From contig NZ_CP048286.1 of NCBI RefSeq assembly GCF_010365285.1, positions 3,530,001-3,594,000 of the forward strand: DNA of 64,000 nucleotides. Reading direction: 5' to 3'. Positions within the stretch are counted from its first letter, which is position 1. Every line of letters begins with the position of its first letter. Origin of the DNA: Paenibacillus rhizovicinus. Its GTDB lineage: Bacteria > Bacillota > Bacilli > Paenibacillales > Paenibacillaceae. The position numbers and the translations under genes were made by a program. Positions 8,959 to 20,868 of the stretch are shown here, piece by piece. The notes below the pieces were generated by a model. It was not told the origin of the DNA. It did no database searches and was given only the letters and a program-made list of their open reading frames with translations.

Positions 8959-9006
8959 TGCATTGTTCCTGCATCGTTATGCATGGTTCATGCATTGTTA
9001 TTGCAT
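8959..9006 (-). repeat. Five imperfect 11-bp repeats with an ATGCA core
   Basis: Between hslO and the foldase gene, ATGCA recurs five times at 10-11 base intervals on the minus strand (pattern ATGCAnnAACA). The first copy covers the last codons of hslO. Function is unknown; replication slippage is the simplest explanation. Confidence 0.6.
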
Positions 9007-9906
9007 CGGTTTCGGCTTTGCCTGTTCGAGCAGCATTTCCAGCTGCGGGCGGTCAAATACGTACTTCTCGTTGCAGAAATGACACTCGACTTCAGCTTGT
9101 CCGTCTTCTTCGATAATCTGTTTAAGGTCATGCTCGCCCATACTGATCATGGTCCGTTCTACTCGTTCTTTGGAGCATTGGCATTTGAAGACGACGCCTA
9201 GCTCGTCCATGAGCTGTACGTCTTCCCCTACCACCCAGCGCAGCAAGCCTTCAGGGGTTTCCCCTTGCTCCATTAACACGGAAATCGGAGGAAGTCCGGC
9301 AATTGCCGCCTCGAGTCTGTCGATTCCTTCCTCGGTCATGCCCGGCATCACTTGGACGATGAAGCCTCCGGCCGTAATGACTTGGCCATACTCATCGACG
9401 AGCACGCTCAAGCCGACGACGGACGGCGTTTGTTCCGAAGTGGCAAAATAGTACGTGAAATCTTCCGCCAGCTCTCCAGAGACAATCGGCGTACTGCCGC
9501 GATACGGCTCCTTGAGCCCGAGGTCTTTAATAATATGGATGTAGCCCGTGCGTCCCACGGCGCCCGCCACGTCAAGCTTGCCCTGTGCATTGCTTGCCAG
9601 CTGTACCTGCGGGTTATCCACGTAACCGCGGACTTCGCCGTTGGCATTGGCATCCACGACGATCTGGCCTACAGGACCGTCGCCTTTAACCTGGATCGTC
9701 AGTTTCTCATTGCCTTTCAACATCGCGCCCATAATCGCGCCGGCCGTAGCCGTGCGTCCCAAGGCAGCCGTTGTTGTCGGCAGCGTGTGATGCCGCTTGC
9801 GCAGCTCCTCGACTAGTTCTGTCGTCTGCACGGCAAGTACGCGAAGCTGGCCATTCCAAGCGGTGCCTCGGACGAGGTAATCGTGTTTCTTCGTTTCTTC
9901 TGCCAT
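8998..9906 (-). CDS. hslO: Redox-regulated chaperone Hsp33
   Basis: Cytosolic holdase activated by disulfide formation. The C-terminal zinc/redox switch is complete: a CxC pair (KCQCSKERVE) followed about 30 residues later by CHFC. The N-terminal domain has the usual RATATAGAIMGAMLKGNE-like segment (here GRTATAGAIMGAMLKGNEK). Length 302 aa. It lies between coaX and the yacD-like foldase, as in B. subtilis. Confidence 0.95.
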   Translation of the reverse strand: MAEETKKHDYLVRGTAWNGQLRVLAVQTTELVEELRKRHHTLPTTTAALGRTATAGAIMGAMLKGNEKLTIQVKGDGPVGQIVVDANANGEVRGYVDNPQVQLASNAQGKLDVAGAVGRTGYIHIIKDLGLKEPYRGSTPIVSGELAEDFTYYFATSEQTPSVVGLSVLVDEYGQVITAGGFIVQVMPGMTEEGIDRLEAAIAGLPPISVLMEQGETPEGLLRWVVGEDVQLMDELGVVFKCQCSKERVERTMISMGEHDLKQIIEEDGQAEVECHFCNEKYVFDRPQLEMLLEQAKPKPMQ

Positions 9907-9972
9907 GTTGATGGTCTCCTAACCGACTTGCTTTTATCTACCTGCGGTGCGCGATGTCCAAGCAGGTTGTGT

Positions 9973-10740
9973 TTAGTCTTGATTTCGCTCGTAAATCATC
10001 CGAAGGCCTTCCAGCGTCAGCAGCGGATCCACCTCTTCGATCGTCTCCGATTCGGCTGCGATGAGATCAGCCAGTCCTCCGGTAGCAATGACGCGCGGGT
10101 TGACGTTAAATTCTTTGCGAATGCGATTCACGATACCGTCCACTTGACCCGCATATCCGAAAATAATACCGGCTTGCATGGAGGTAACGGGGTTCCGGCC
10201 GATGACGCTCTTCGGTCTGACCAGTTCGATTCGAGGCAGCTTCGCGGCGCGCTGATACAGCGCCTCCGTCGAAATCCCAATGCCCGGCACGATCGCGCCG
10301 CCCAAATAGTTGCTGTCCGCATCGATGTAATCGAACGTCGTCGCCGTCCCGAAATCGACTACGATGAGCGGCGCGCCGTACTTCTCGATGCCTGCCACGG
10401 AATTAACGATCCGGTCAGCACCTACTTCGCGCGGATTCTCGTAGCGAATATTCAGGCCAGTCTTAATGCCGGGGCCGACGACGAGCGGGGATTTCCTCAG
10501 ATACTTCAAACTCAATTGTTCCAGCGTACGCATAAGCGGAGGCACTACGGAAGAAATAATGACACCTTGAATTTGATCCAGCTTCACGTTAGCGATCTGG
10601 AACAAGTTGTGGATCATAATGCCGTATTCGTCCACAGTTGCCGAACGGTTCGTGCTGAGGCGCCAATGATAAAGCAGCTTTCGGCCTTCGTAAATGCCGA
10701 GCACGATATTCGTATTGCCTACGTCGACGACAGCGATCAA
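9973..10740 (-). CDS. coaX: Type III pantothenate kinase
   Basis: First step of coenzyme A synthesis; the type III enzyme is insensitive to CoA feedback and needs a monovalent cation. ASKHA fold motifs are visible: [16 protein letters not shown] (phosphate 1), [11 protein letters not shown], and [14 protein letters not shown]. Length 255 aa. The start codon overlaps the nadC stop by 4 bases, so in this organism it is coupled to the NAD operon rather than directly following ftsH. Confidence 0.95.
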   Translation of the reverse strand: MIAVVDVGNTNIVLGIYEGRKLLYHWRLSTNRSATVDEYGIMIHNLFQIANVKLDQIQGVIISSVVPPLMRTLEQLSLKYLRKSPLVVGPGIKTGLNIRYENPREVGADRIVNSVAGIEKYGAPLIVVDFGTATTFDYIDADSNYLGGAIVPGIGISTEALYQRAAKLPRIELVRPKSVIGRNPVTSMQAGIIFGYAGQVDGIVNRIRKEFNVNPRVIATGGLADLIAAESETIEEVDPLLTLEGLRMIYERNQD

Positions 10741-11639
10741 GCGGTGACGCCTCCCTTCTTACCGTGCAAATCCAGACTGATGTCCAAGGATTGGAACGAA
10801 TAGGTCAGGCCGCCTACCGAAATTACGTCTACGCCGCATTCCGCGATGGCGCGAACCGTATCCAGACGGACGTTACCCGATGCTTCGACGATCACATGCG
10901 GGGCACGGGCTTTAATCATCGCCGTCGCTTGGCGCATCCGATCATGCGGCATATTGTCGAGCATAATAATGTCGGCGCCGCAAGCGAGTGCTTCTTCAAC
11001 CTGCTCCAGCGACTCGGTCTCAACTTCGATTTTCATCGTGTGAGGAATCGCGTGACGCGCGGCGTTTACTGCGCCTGTAATACCGCCCGAACCCTTGATA
11101 TGATTGTCTTTGATCATAACGGCATCGTATAGGCCGAAACGGTGATTGAAACCGCCGCCGACCCGAACCGCATACTTCTCCAGCATACGATGTCCCGGCG
11201 TTGTCTTGCGCGTATCGACTAAACGAGTCGGCAAGCCTTCCAAGACATCCACGAATGCACGGGTCTTGGTCGCAATACCAGACAGCCGCTGCATCAGGTT
11301 CAGCGCAAGCCGCTCCCCGGTGAGAATGCTGTGCGTGCTGCCTTCCACTTCAGCAATGACGTCGCCTTTCGTAACGGCATCCCCGTCAGTCGCGAGCGGA
11401 CGGAATTCAAGCGTCGCATCAACGACTTCAAATACCAAGCGAGCAATCGGAATGCCGGCCATAATGCCGGAATCCTTCATGTGAATAATCGCCTTCGATT
11501 GAGTCCCCGCAGGAATCGTCGCCCAGCTCGTAATATCGCCTGTTCCTATATCCTCAGCAAGCCAAGCCCGAATATGCGCGCGTACTTCGTCTGCGCTAAC
11601 GCCTCCAGCTGCAGCCAACGTTGTTTCAAACATGTTCAA
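10737..11639 (-). CDS. nadC: Nicotinate-nucleotide pyrophosphorylase (quinolinate phosphoribosyltransferase)
   Basis: Makes nicotinate mononucleotide from quinolinate and PRPP. Seen: EDIGTGDIT near residue 30, [21 protein letters not shown] (substrate-binding arginine/lysine cluster), and IMLDNM with the downstream EASGNV site. Length 300 aa. It overlaps nadB by 14 bases and coaX by 4, so it is the third gene of the nadABC unit. Confidence 0.95.
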   Translation of the reverse strand: MNMFETTLAAAGGVSADEVRAHIRAWLAEDIGTGDITSWATIPAGTQSKAIIHMKDSGIMAGIPIARLVFEVVDATLEFRPLATDGDAVTKGDVIAEVEGSTHSILTGERLALNLMQRLSGIATKTRAFVDVLEGLPTRLVDTRKTTPGHRMLEKYAVRVGGGFNHRFGLYDAVMIKDNHIKGSGGITGAVNAARHAIPHTMKIEVETESLEQVEEALACGADIIMLDNMPHDRMRQATAMIKARAPHVIVEASGNVRLDTVRAIAECGVDVISVGGLTYSFQSLDISLDLHGKKGGVTA

Positions 11640-13284
11640 TCCGCTCCTCTGTTAAGCCGTGTTCGCGATTGAGCACGACGTGCTTGCGCCAAACCAAATC
11701 GTCCCGTTCCGGAAAATCCTCGCGGCTATGCGCACCCCGGCTCTCTTCACGGGTAATCGCGCCCTTCGTCGTCAACATCGCGCAGGTGAGCAAATTCGCA
11801 AATTCGTACTCCTCGCGCTTCGAGATGACCGAGCGGAAAATCGAGCTGAGCCGATTAAGCTCTTCGGCTCCTTTAATCAACCCATGCGCATTCCGGTTCA
11901 AGCCGGCGTAACGCACCATGATCTTCTGCAGCTTCAGCCGCTTCTCCACGACCGCTTGAATGGGAGCCTCGCTGCGCGCCAGCGAATCCATATGAAGGTG
12001 AATGTCGCCCTCGTCAAGCGGCGTCAGCGAATTGATCCGTTCGACGATCCGGCGGCCGAAGACGATCGCTTCGGACAACGAATTGCTCGCAAGCCGATTC
12101 GCTCCATGAACGCCCGTCGATGAGCACTCGCCGCAAGCGAACAAGCGGGACAAATTAGTTTCGCCGTTCAAATCGGTTTTGACGCCACCCATCATATAAT
12201 GCGCCGCAGGCGCGACGGGAATCCAGTCTGTCGTTAAATCAAGCCCGAAATTCAAGCAGAACTCATAAATATTCGGAAACCGGTGTCTGACCATATCTGC
12301 CGATTCATGCGTCACGTCCAAGAACACGAACGTCGACTTCGTTGCTTCCATCTCGCTGACGATCGCCCGTGCCACGACATCGCGCGGTGCAAGCTCCAGC
12401 TGCTCATGGTATTTCTCCATGAACCGTTCGCCGCGAATATTGCGCAGCACGGCGCCTTCGCCGCGAACCGCTTCCGAAATAAGAAAGCGCGGAGCGCCCG
12501 GATAACAGAGCGACGTCGGATGGAATTGAACGAATTCCATATCGCGAATATCGGCCCCTGCACGGTAAGCCATCGCGATCCCGTCTCCTGTGGCGACTTC
12601 CGGGTTCGTCGTATAACGATACAACTGCCCCGTACCGCCGGAACATAGAATCGTCGCTTTGCCGCGCACGATAAGACGCTGCCCGTCCGGCTTCTGAACC
12701 AGCGCGCCCACGCATACGTTATCATCCGTAATCAAATCTATGACAAAATGATCGTCCCACACCTCGATGCGGGGGTTGGCCACCGCTTTCTCCGATAGTG
12801 CACGAACGATCTCGAATCCGGTGGCATCGCCGTTGGCATGCAAAATGCGCCGCTGGCTGTGCGCTCCCTCTTTGGTTAGCGCGAATTCGCCATTCTCGAC
12901 ATCGAACTTGGTACCCATCCGCACCAAATCTTCAACGCCCATCGTGCCCTCATGCACAAGCACGTCCACCGCTTCGGCAGAACAAAGTCCGGCCCCTGCG
13001 ATCAGAGTATCTTGGCGATGATAAGCGGGCGAATCGTCCTCCGAGATGACGGCCGCGATACCGCCTTGGGCATATCTGGTGTTGCTGTCGAGCAGCGATT
13101 TCTTCGTAATCATCAATACTTCATTGTCATCGCTTGCTTTAATAGCGGTAAAAAGACCGGCGATGCCGGCCCCGATTACAATAACGTCTTTATAAATAAC
13201 CGGCAGCTCCTCGAGCTGCGCGTCGACAAGGTAACGTGGAATCATAGTCGATGCTTTCCTCTCTTCGGAAAGTAGGCCGCTCAT
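11626..13284 (-). CDS. nadB: L-aspartate oxidase
   Basis: FAD enzyme oxidising aspartate to iminoaspartate for quinolinate synthesis. It has the dinucleotide fold VIVIGAGIAGLFTAI, ARYAQGGIAA-type FAD loop (here TRYAQGGIAAV), EFVQFHPTSL and the conserved GGVKTDLNGET / GECSSTGVHGANRLASNSL region. The start at 13284 has AGGTGA six bases upstream inside the nadA end. ATG 13245 (MIPRYL), the form I recall from related species, is the alternative. Length 552 or 539 aa. Confidence 0.94.
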   Translation of the reverse strand: MSGLLSEERKASTMIPRYLVDAQLEELPVIYKDVIVIGAGIAGLFTAIKASDDNEVLMITKKSLLDSNTRYAQGGIAAVISEDDSPAYHRQDTLIAGAGLCSAEAVDVLVHEGTMGVEDLVRMGTKFDVENGEFALTKEGAHSQRRILHANGDATGFEIVRALSEKAVANPRIEVWDDHFVIDLITDDNVCVGALVQKPDGQRLIVRGKATILCSGGTGQLYRYTTNPEVATGDGIAMAYRAGADIRDMEFVQFHPTSLCYPGAPRFLISEAVRGEGAVLRNIRGERFMEKYHEQLELAPRDVVARAIVSEMEATKSTFVFLDVTHESADMVRHRFPNIYEFCLNFGLDLTTDWIPVAPAAHYMMGGVKTDLNGETNLSRLFACGECSSTGVHGANRLASNSLSEAIVFGRRIVERINSLTPLDEGDIHLHMDSLARSEAPIQAVVEKRLKLQKIMVRYAGLNRNAHGLIKGAEELNRLSSIFRSVISKREEYEFANLLTCAMLTTKGAITREESRGAHSREDFPERDDLVWRKHVVLNREHGLTEERIEHV

Positions 13285-13285
13285 A

Positions 13286-14224
13286 TTACTTCACCTGCAG
13301 CATGCGCTCTAAGGATAGACGAGCTTTGCTGGCGACATCTTCTGGTACGTAAATTTGCGGCTGCATCGTCTCCAGGCATTTCACGAGCTTCTTAAGATTG
13401 TTGACCTTCATGTTCGGGCAAACCAAATATTTCGTTGCAAAATGGAACGTTTTGTTCGGGCTGTCCAGACGAAGCTGATACCCGGTACCGTCTTCCGTGC
13501 CGACGATGAACTCTTGGCAGTCGGACTCTTTGCAATATTTAATAATAGCGGTCGTGCTGCCGACAAAATCGCCAAGCTCCACGACTTCAGGACGGCATTC
13601 CGGATGTACGACGAATTGCGCGTTCGGATACTTCGCCTTCATTTCTTCAACGTCTTTCACCGTCAGCATGTCATGCGTGTTGCAATAGCCTTCCCAAATA
13701 ATCATCTTCTTGTCGGTTTTCTGCTGGACGTAGTGGCCCAGGTTCTTATCCGGCACCCAGATGATTTCATCGGAATCGACGGAGTTCACGACGCGCACAG
13801 CATTGGCCGACGTACAGCAAATATCCGTTTCCGCTTTGATTTCCGCGGAGGAATTGATGTAGGTTACCACTTTCGCGTTCGGATGCTGGGCTTTCAGCTT
13901 ACGCAGGCCATCGACGTTTACCATGTCGGCCATTGGGCAGCCCGCGCGCTCATCGGGAATGATAACGGTCTTGTTCGGTGCCAGGATCTTGGCGCTCTCA
14001 CCCATAAAGTGAACGCCGCAAAATACGATAACATCGGCATCGGTTTCCGCTGCCTTCTGAGCAAGCAGGAACGAGTCCCCCCGAAAATCGGCTACTTCCT
14101 GAATTTCGTCACGCTGATAATAATGGGCAAGTATAATGGCGTTGCGTTCTTTCTTCAGCTGCATCAAACGTTCCCGCAGTTCGCGGTTTTGCTCCGCTTT
14201 CCGCTCGAGAGCTAATGCTTCCAT
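13286..14224 (-). CDS. nadA: Quinolinate synthase A
   Basis: 4Fe-4S enzyme condensing iminoaspartate with dihydroxyacetone phosphate. Motifs: LAHYYQRDEIQEVADFRGDS, FCGVHFMGESAKIL (a cluster cysteine), CCTSANAV (second cysteine region) and VHPECRPEVVELGDFVGST (third). The start is ATG 14224 (MEALALE...), preceded by AGGAG at 8 bases. The open frame continues 59 codons upstream through the leader, but that segment has no protein-like composition. First gene of the nadABC(-coaX) unit. Confidence 0.93.
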   Translation of the reverse strand: MEALALERKAEQNRELRERLMQLKKERNAIILAHYYQRDEIQEVADFRGDSFLLAQKAAETDADVIVFCGVHFMGESAKILAPNKTVIIPDERAGCPMADMVNVDGLRKLKAQHPNAKVVTYINSSAEIKAETDICCTSANAVRVVNSVDSDEIIWVPDKNLGHYVQQKTDKKMIIWEGYCNTHDMLTVKDVEEMKAKYPNAQFVVHPECRPEVVELGDFVGSTTAIIKYCKESDCQEFIVGTEDGTGYQLRLDSPNKTFHFATKYLVCPNMKVNNLKKLVKCLETMQPQIYVPEDVASKARLSLERMLQVK

Positions 14225-14249
14225 GGCTATTTCTCCTCTTTTCACTAAC

Positions 14250-14269
14250 TTTGTGAACAGATGCACAAA
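14250..14269. promoter_or_regulatory. Inverted repeat in the nadA leader
   Basis: TTTGTG-N8-CACAAA lies 26 bases upstream of nadA, with a further TTTGTGC copy nearby. It is a candidate operator for an NAD/niacin regulator. I cannot match it to a known consensus. Confidence 0.35.
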
Positions 14270-14419
14270 CTCTGCCAAAATAAATCGGACAATTCGCCCT
14301 TTTGCCGTTTGTGCAGCTTTATAATCGAGAATTGCGAGTCTGCGTAGGATGGCTACCGTTAGGATGCCCTCTTCTTCAAACCCTTGATTCACAGTCGGCA
14401 TTACAAGTGATTAACATTT

Positions 14420-14448
14420 AATTTACACAAGGTCCGGTATGCTGTCAA
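14420..14448 (-). promoter_or_regulatory. sigmaA promoter of nadABC
   Basis: TTGACA (14443-14448) and TAAATT (14420-14425) are 17 bases apart. The predicted transcript has a leader of about 190 bases before nadA. The rest of the 14.2-14.7 kb gap holds the ftsH terminator and otherwise nothing I can name. Confidence 0.75.
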
Positions 14449-14622
14449 CTCACAAAAGCGGCCGTTTTGGTCGGTATTGGCAGGTTTGTGCGGATTTAAA
14501 ACGCAAGCGTCCCGCAAGCTTGATTCTTCTTGGTTTCAGGCCCATCCGTTACCGATTGCGCTTATAGGCGTTCACAATCGCCGCCGGCTCCCTCTTAGCG
14601 ATGGCAAATGGGTTGCAAAAAA

Positions 14623-14669
14623 GGAAAAAAAGAGCTGTCCGCCGCAGATCACTCTGCGAGGGACAGCCC
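14623..14669 (-). terminator. Rho-independent terminator after ftsH
   Basis: GGCTGTCC plus a GC-rich continuation pairs with GGACAGC across a short loop and is followed by a run of seven Ts on the minus strand, 16 bases past the ftsH stop. Confidence 0.85.
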
Positions 14670-14684
14670 TTCTTGTTTCGTCTA

Positions 14685-16706
<2,022 letters not shown>

Positions 16707-16723
16707 CCCCTACCTCCTCTCAA

Positions 16724-16787
16724 GACGCAAAAAAATAAGTGGACCTTGCATCGGGAAGCTCCCGTAAGCGGGAGCCGTCCTGCAAGG
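16724..16787 (-). terminator. Two-tier hairpin between hpt and ftsH
   Basis: An outer CCTTGCA/TGCAAGG stem encloses a strong inner GCTCCCG/CGGGAGC hairpin, and a T-rich tail follows at 16724-16735 just before the ftsH ribosome site. It could terminate or attenuate transcription from hpt into ftsH. Confidence 0.5.
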
Positions 16788-16812
16788 CGAATTGCATCCT
16801 CGCTAGCTTCGT

Positions 16813-17352
16813 TTACTTCTCGTAAACCTCGGGCTTCAAGATGCCGATGATCGGCAAATTGCGGTATTGCTCCGCGTAATCGAGCCCATACCCGACGACG
16901 AAGGCGTCAGGGAGCACAAAACCTTTATAGTCCGCTTCCAACTCCACCTTGCGTCCCGCCGGTTTATCAAACAGCGTGACAAGCGTGATGGACTTGGCGT
17001 TGCGGCGCTCAAGCACGTCAATGAGGTAGCTGAGCGTAAGCCCGCTGTCGATGATATCTTCAACAATGAGCACGTCGCGTCCCTGCACCGAAGCGTCAAG
17101 GTCCTTGATGATTTTGACAACGCCGCTGGTCTTGGTCGATTGTCCGTAGCTGGATACAGCCATGAAATCGATCTCGAGCGGAATCGTAATGGTCTTCACC
17201 AAATCCGCCATAAAAATAAACGCGCCCTTGAGCACGCAGATAACAAGCGGATTGCGTCCCTCAAACTCACGGCTGATGGTGTCGCCAAGCTCTTGTACCT
17301 TCTGCTGAATTTGGTTTGCGTCGTAAAGCACCTCTTGAATGTCGTTCAGCAA
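16813..17352 (-). CDS. hpt: Hypoxanthine phosphoribosyltransferase
   Basis: Purine salvage enzyme converting hypoxanthine/guanine plus PRPP to IMP/GMP; in B. subtilis it also participates with TilS in regulating ftsH. The PRPP motif [17 protein letters not shown] and the base-contact region [17 protein letters not shown] are present. The start is a TTG at 17352 (LLNDIQEVL...), with AGGAGG 7 bases upstream. The longer open frame is not supported. Length 179 aa. Confidence 0.93.
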   Translation of the reverse strand: MLNDIQEVLYDANQIQQKVQELGDTISREFEGRNPLVICVLKGAFIFMADLVKTITIPLEIDFMAVSSYGQSTKTSGVVKIIKDLDASVQGRDVLIVEDIIDSGLTLSYLIDVLERRNAKSITLVTLFDKPAGRKVELEADYKGFVLPDAFVVGYGLDYAEQYRNLPIIGILKPEVYEK

Positions 17353-17420
17353 TACGGGCCCTCCTAATGTTTCTTGCCTATACTTATGAATGGTTCCATG
17401 CACCTTATTCGGACAATTGG

Positions 17421-18848
17421 TCAGCCGGTAAAATCCGACGCAAACTGCGCTTTCATGCGAATGACGCGTTTTGTCGAATCGGCGACTGTGGCCACGTTCG
17501 ATCTCCGAATGCCCGGAATCCATAACACAAATCCATTGGCGTCGACAACAATCGGCAGCACCTCGCGGCGCGAGGGAGCAACACGATCATCAACGAACAT
17601 ATCTTGTACTTTTTTGGTGCCGTTTAAACCAAGCACCGCCATACGGTCCCCGGGTCGTCGGTTTCGTATCGTGAGCGGGTATTGAATGACGTCGGCGTCG
17701 AACAGCGCTTCAAGCCGGTTTCCCGGTCTCCGCACGGATGCAGCCGAAGTTTCTTCGAACGTCAAAATTCCTTCTGCCTCGGGCAGCCGCAAGGCCGTTG
17801 CGCCTTCCATCACCGCGTAAGCATATCCTTCCGATGATCTCTCTTCCCGATCGGAACGGACGAAAAGCAAATTGTCGTACTCGCGCACGAATCGGATTCC
17901 GCCGCCTGCATCGAAGTTCCACGTCGCGGCTCCGCGTTCGGAAGCTGCGTGCCGTATCGTTTCAATGCTGTCGAAAGAAGTGGATTCCGTTTCCAAGCCA
18001 ATATAGTTCAATATTAGTTTAATCAATCTCCTTTGTAAAGCGACGTGCAGACCGAGCAGCGCTTTGCGGTTCAATTGGCATCCCTCGCGGTGCGGCAGGA
18101 CATGGCGTTCGTAAACCGCCTTCGTTTCTTGCGCCAGCCAGTCGTCCTCGGCCGCTGCAAGCTCCGCCAATCGGACGAGCGACTGCGGGAGCTGCGGGTT
18201 AAACGCCGACAAGTAAGGCAGGATATCCAATCGGACAAGGTTGCGAAAATAATGCCGTTGTCCATTGCTGCTATCTTGGCTGTACGGGATGGCCCACAAA
18301 TCGCAGTAGCGCAGGATGTCTGCCTTGTATTTACGCAAAAGCGGCCGAATAAGTTCCACGTTTTTTTCGAATCTTGAAATCGGGATGCCGGCAAGCCCGC
18401 CGAGACCGGTTCCGCGCACGACGCGCATGAGCACCGTCTCCGCTTGATCGTCGGCATGATGGGCAAGCGCAATGCGCGCTGCGCCGTATGTATGGGCGAC
18501 GCCATGAAGGAATGCATACCGTTTCTCGCGCGAAGCGGCCTGGCTGTTCATACGCGATTCTTCTATATAAGCAGGCATATCGATATAGGTAGATTCGCAA
18601 GGAATGCCAAGCGCGGCGGAGAACTGCCTGACCGACTCGGCTTCGCGCGCCGATTCCTCCCCGCGAAATCCGTGATCGACATGGGCGGCAACCAAGCTCA
18701 GGCGCTCCCGCCCGGAAAGACGGTGAAGCAGATGGAGCAGCGCCATGGAATCCGGACCGCCAGAGACGGCCACCACCACCGTATCCCCCGGCGTCCAGAG
18801 ACCTTCTTCCCTGGCAAGCTCCTCGAGCTCGCCCAACCATTCATCCAC
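17421..18848 (-). CDS. tilS: tRNA(Ile)-lysidine synthetase
   Basis: ATP-dependent enzyme modifying C34 of the CAU-anticodon tRNA(Ile) to lysidine. The PP-loop SGGPDS lies near residue 30, followed by [18 protein letters not shown] and [19 protein letters not shown]. The C-terminal TilS domain (about 390-475) is present. I chose GTG 18848 because the TTG at 18857 sits only one base from GGAAGG; either is possible. The gene precedes hpt and ftsH as in all Bacillales. Confidence 0.92.
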   Translation of the reverse strand: MDEWLGELEELAREEGLWTPGDTVVVAVSGGPDSMALLHLLHRLSGRERLSLVAAHVDHGFRGEESAREAESVRQFSAALGIPCESTYIDMPAYIEESRMNSQAASREKRYAFLHGVAHTYGAARIALAHHADDQAETVLMRVVRGTGLGGLAGIPISRFEKNVELIRPLLRKYKADILRYCDLWAIPYSQDSSNGQRHYFRNLVRLDILPYLSAFNPQLPQSLVRLAELAAAEDDWLAQETKAVYERHVLPHREGCQLNRKALLGLHVALQRRLIKLILNYIGLETESTSFDSIETIRHAASERGAATWNFDAGGGIRFVREYDNLLFVRSDREERSSEGYAYAVMEGATALRLPEAEGILTFEETSAASVRRPGNRLEALFDADVIQYPLTIRNRRPGDRMAVLGLNGTKKVQDMFVDDRVAPSRREVLPIVVDANGFVLWIPGIRRSNVATVADSTKRVIRMKAQFASDFTG

Positions 18849-18940
18849 TTCCTTCAATCCTTCCTGTAAATCTAGTTTCGGTGATTGCTTCTAAACCAAT
18901 CTGCTAGGGCTCGCCCGCAAACGCCCGGCATCCATTGCCA

Positions 18941-19879
18941 TTACAGCCCCGAACGCAGCAACCAATACACCGTCGTTGCCAGCACGATCGCCGATAACGC
19001 GAACAGTCCCTTCATCCAGCGCGGGGCGGGCGCGCCGGAATCGCTGCGCTCGCGGCTCGGCCGGTGCATCCACTGCTGCCAGGCGGCGGCCGCTTCGCGC
19101 GCATTGCCGAACTCGCCGTAGAGCGCCTTGCGCAGCCAGCCGCTCATGGGTCTAAGCTGCGGGCTCGTCGCCGCGAGCTTCGCCAGCTCCTCCTGCGTCC
19201 GCGTCTGCGGAAGCAGACCGGCCGTCAGCTGCGCCAGCCTGCGGCCTTCATGCAGCTGCACGCAAAGAACGGCGAACGAGAACAGATCATAGTCCGCATT
19301 CGCCGTGCGCGAGCCCGCATTCCAATAGCCGCGGTCGTAGATCTCGGTAAACTGCCGAACGCCTTTGCCGAAGGCGGTGGCGCCGCCGTAATCGACGAGC
19401 TCCGGCCGCCCGTAATCGGCGACGATGACGTTCTCGACCTTCAAGTCGCCGAAGGCCCAGCCCGCTTCGTGCAGTTCCGCCAGTTTGCCTAGCAGATGAA
19501 ATCCGACGACGGGGAACCATTCCTTGCCCTGGCGTTGCAAATAATCGCCCAGCGTCATGCCTTTAATATATCGCATGACATAGAAGGGATAGTCCTTCCC
19601 GTCCGTTGCCTGATAGTCGTCCACGTCGACAAGAAACGCGCCGGACCTGCCCTGCTTTTGCTTCTGCTTGGCGATGGATTGGAGCACGTTCACTTCGGAT
19701 TGCAGGTCAGCGGCATCGGCGCCGATCTTCAAAGCATATAAATACCGCTGCCGTTCTACCAAAAACACCTTGCCGTTGGCGCCTTCGCCGAGCGGCCTCT
19801 CAACCCGGTAGGCGCCCTGCTTCCATTTGCCCCGGATCAGCGTGCCGCGGGGGAGGCTCCAATCAAACGACGTAGTCAC
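18941..19879 (-). CDS. Membrane-anchored serine/threonine kinase (YabT-like)
   Basis: A Hanks-type kinase of 312 aa. It has a glycine loop LGEGANGKVF (30-39), the ATP lysine in YALKIG (51), the catalytic loop FGDLKVEN with aspartate 145 but no preceding histidine/arginine (FGD instead of HRD), and DYG in place of DFG (163-165). A single C-terminal membrane segment spans about 291-309. The locus and topology match YabT, a DNA-activated sporulation kinase that phosphorylates RecA in B. subtilis. It starts with GTG and overlaps the VWA gene by 17 bases. Confidence 0.85.
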   Translation of the reverse strand: MTTSFDWSLPRGTLIRGKWKQGAYRVERPLGEGANGKVFLVERQRYLYALKIGADAADLQSEVNVLQSIAKQKQKQGRSGAFLVDVDDYQATDGKDYPFYVMRYIKGMTLGDYLQRQGKEWFPVVGFHLLGKLAELHEAGWAFGDLKVENVIVADYGRPELVDYGGATAFGKGVRQFTEIYDRGYWNAGSRTANADYDLFSFAVLCVQLHEGRRLAQLTAGLLPQTRTQEELAKLAATSPQLRPMSGWLRKALYGEFGNAREAAAAWQQWMHRPSRERSDSGAPAPRWMKGLFALSAIVLATTVYWLLRSGL

Positions 19880-20588
19880 TCATCATCCCGTCCGTTTCAT
19901 CATTCTTCCTACTACCATAATCGGCTTTATGGTAAAAATCAATGACATGCAAAATCGCCGGCCCCGTCGGCGTCGTGCCGCGCATCTGCAAACGCGGGAA
20001 GATCGCGTTCACGCCGCTGATGTCCGTCGTCCAATCCAGATCCATCCTGCAGTCCTCGCCGTAGGAGGAACCGGGGAAATGGAATACCGACAGTTCGCTG
20101 CCGCCCTGCCGCGATTTCAAACTGATGGCCAAATCCCGAATCGCTTCTTCGACGGCATGCAGCTTCGGCTTCATGCTGGCGCTGGCGTCGATCAGAAGCG
20201 CCACGCTCAGCTTGCTCGTCTCGCTAAGCTCGTCGATGACGCGTACGACTTCGCCGCGTTTCTCCGGCGGAAGCTCTTCGATGGAAGAGGCGCCAAGCAC
20301 TTGTTTCAGCTCGCGATGCACCGCATGCTGGATGGTTTGCACGACGGTTTTGCGCGTCAGCATCTGCACCGTCTGGGACAGCTGGCGCGTATGCGAAAGC
20401 CTGCTTAGGCCGCCGCCGGCTTTGGCGATTTCCTCGATCTCCGCCGTACCGAATTCGACAAGGTCGCCTTGATCGACGACACCAACGACATTGACCGTAA
20501 TGCCGGCGGCATAAGCTTGAGCTGCCGCAATAACAGGACTGACACCGACATTGGAACACCCGTCGGTCACTAATAGAATCTGCTTCAT
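19863..20588 (-). CDS. VWA-domain protein (YabS-like)
   Basis: 241 residues. The C-terminal half is a von Willebrand A domain with an intact MIDAS start DASAS (134-138) and the later threonine/aspartate loops. The N-terminal part (ILLVTDGCSNVG...) resembles the closing half of another VWA fold. It probably binds a divalent metal and protein partners. It sits between spoIIE and the kinase, as yabS does, and overlaps the kinase start. GGGGGA lies 7 bases before the ATG. The molecular role of YabS is not known to me. Confidence 0.8.
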   Translation of the reverse strand: MKQILLVTDGCSNVGVSPVIAAAQAYAAGITVNVVGVVDQGDLVEFGTAEIEEIAKAGGGLSRLSHTRQLSQTVQMLTRKTVVQTIQHAVHRELKQVLGASSIEELPPEKRGEVVRVIDELSETSKLSVALLIDASASMKPKLHAVEEAIRDLAISLKSRQGGSELSVFHFPGSSYGEDCRMDLDWTTDISGVNAIFPRLQMRGTTPTGPAILHVIDFYHKADYGSRKNDETDGMMSDYVV

Positions 20589-20868
20589 AGTTCATTCCCC
20601 CAACTGCTTGAGATTCAAACGCTGGCGCTGGCTAGCACTCGTTCTATCAGCATTGCCATATTTAAGAGAGAATAACCTTATTTCAGGCAGCAAGTGCACG
20701 CAGACGGCGAACCTTGAGACAGTTAAACGCTCCGTTTGAGTTTGCTAGTCATAGAGTCTGTTTGATCAAGCCACACCGAACGGGTATGGAACTGCGTGCA
20801 CGCTAAAAGCCTGCCAATGGGGCAGGCTTCTCCGTCCAGGGGCCGCTTACGACAGTGGCCCCCTGCTC
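20589..20868. other. Intergenic region with two hairpins
   Basis: This 280-base gap holds the terminator of the upstream gene (20805-20829), a second strong hairpin (arms 20837-20844 and 20857-20865) and, towards yabS, an AT-richer stretch that may carry a promoter. No gene was found. Confidence 0.5.
20804..20830 (-). terminator. Rho-independent terminator after the 184-aa orphan gene
   Basis: AAGCCTGCC pairs with GGCAGGCTT around a short loop and is followed by TTTT on the minus strand. Confidence 0.7.

Noticed and set aside
14225-14401. 59-codon N-terminal extension of nadA
   Set aside because: It lies in the leader after the promoter, lacks a ribosome site and is absent from the family; ATG 14224 has a strong site.
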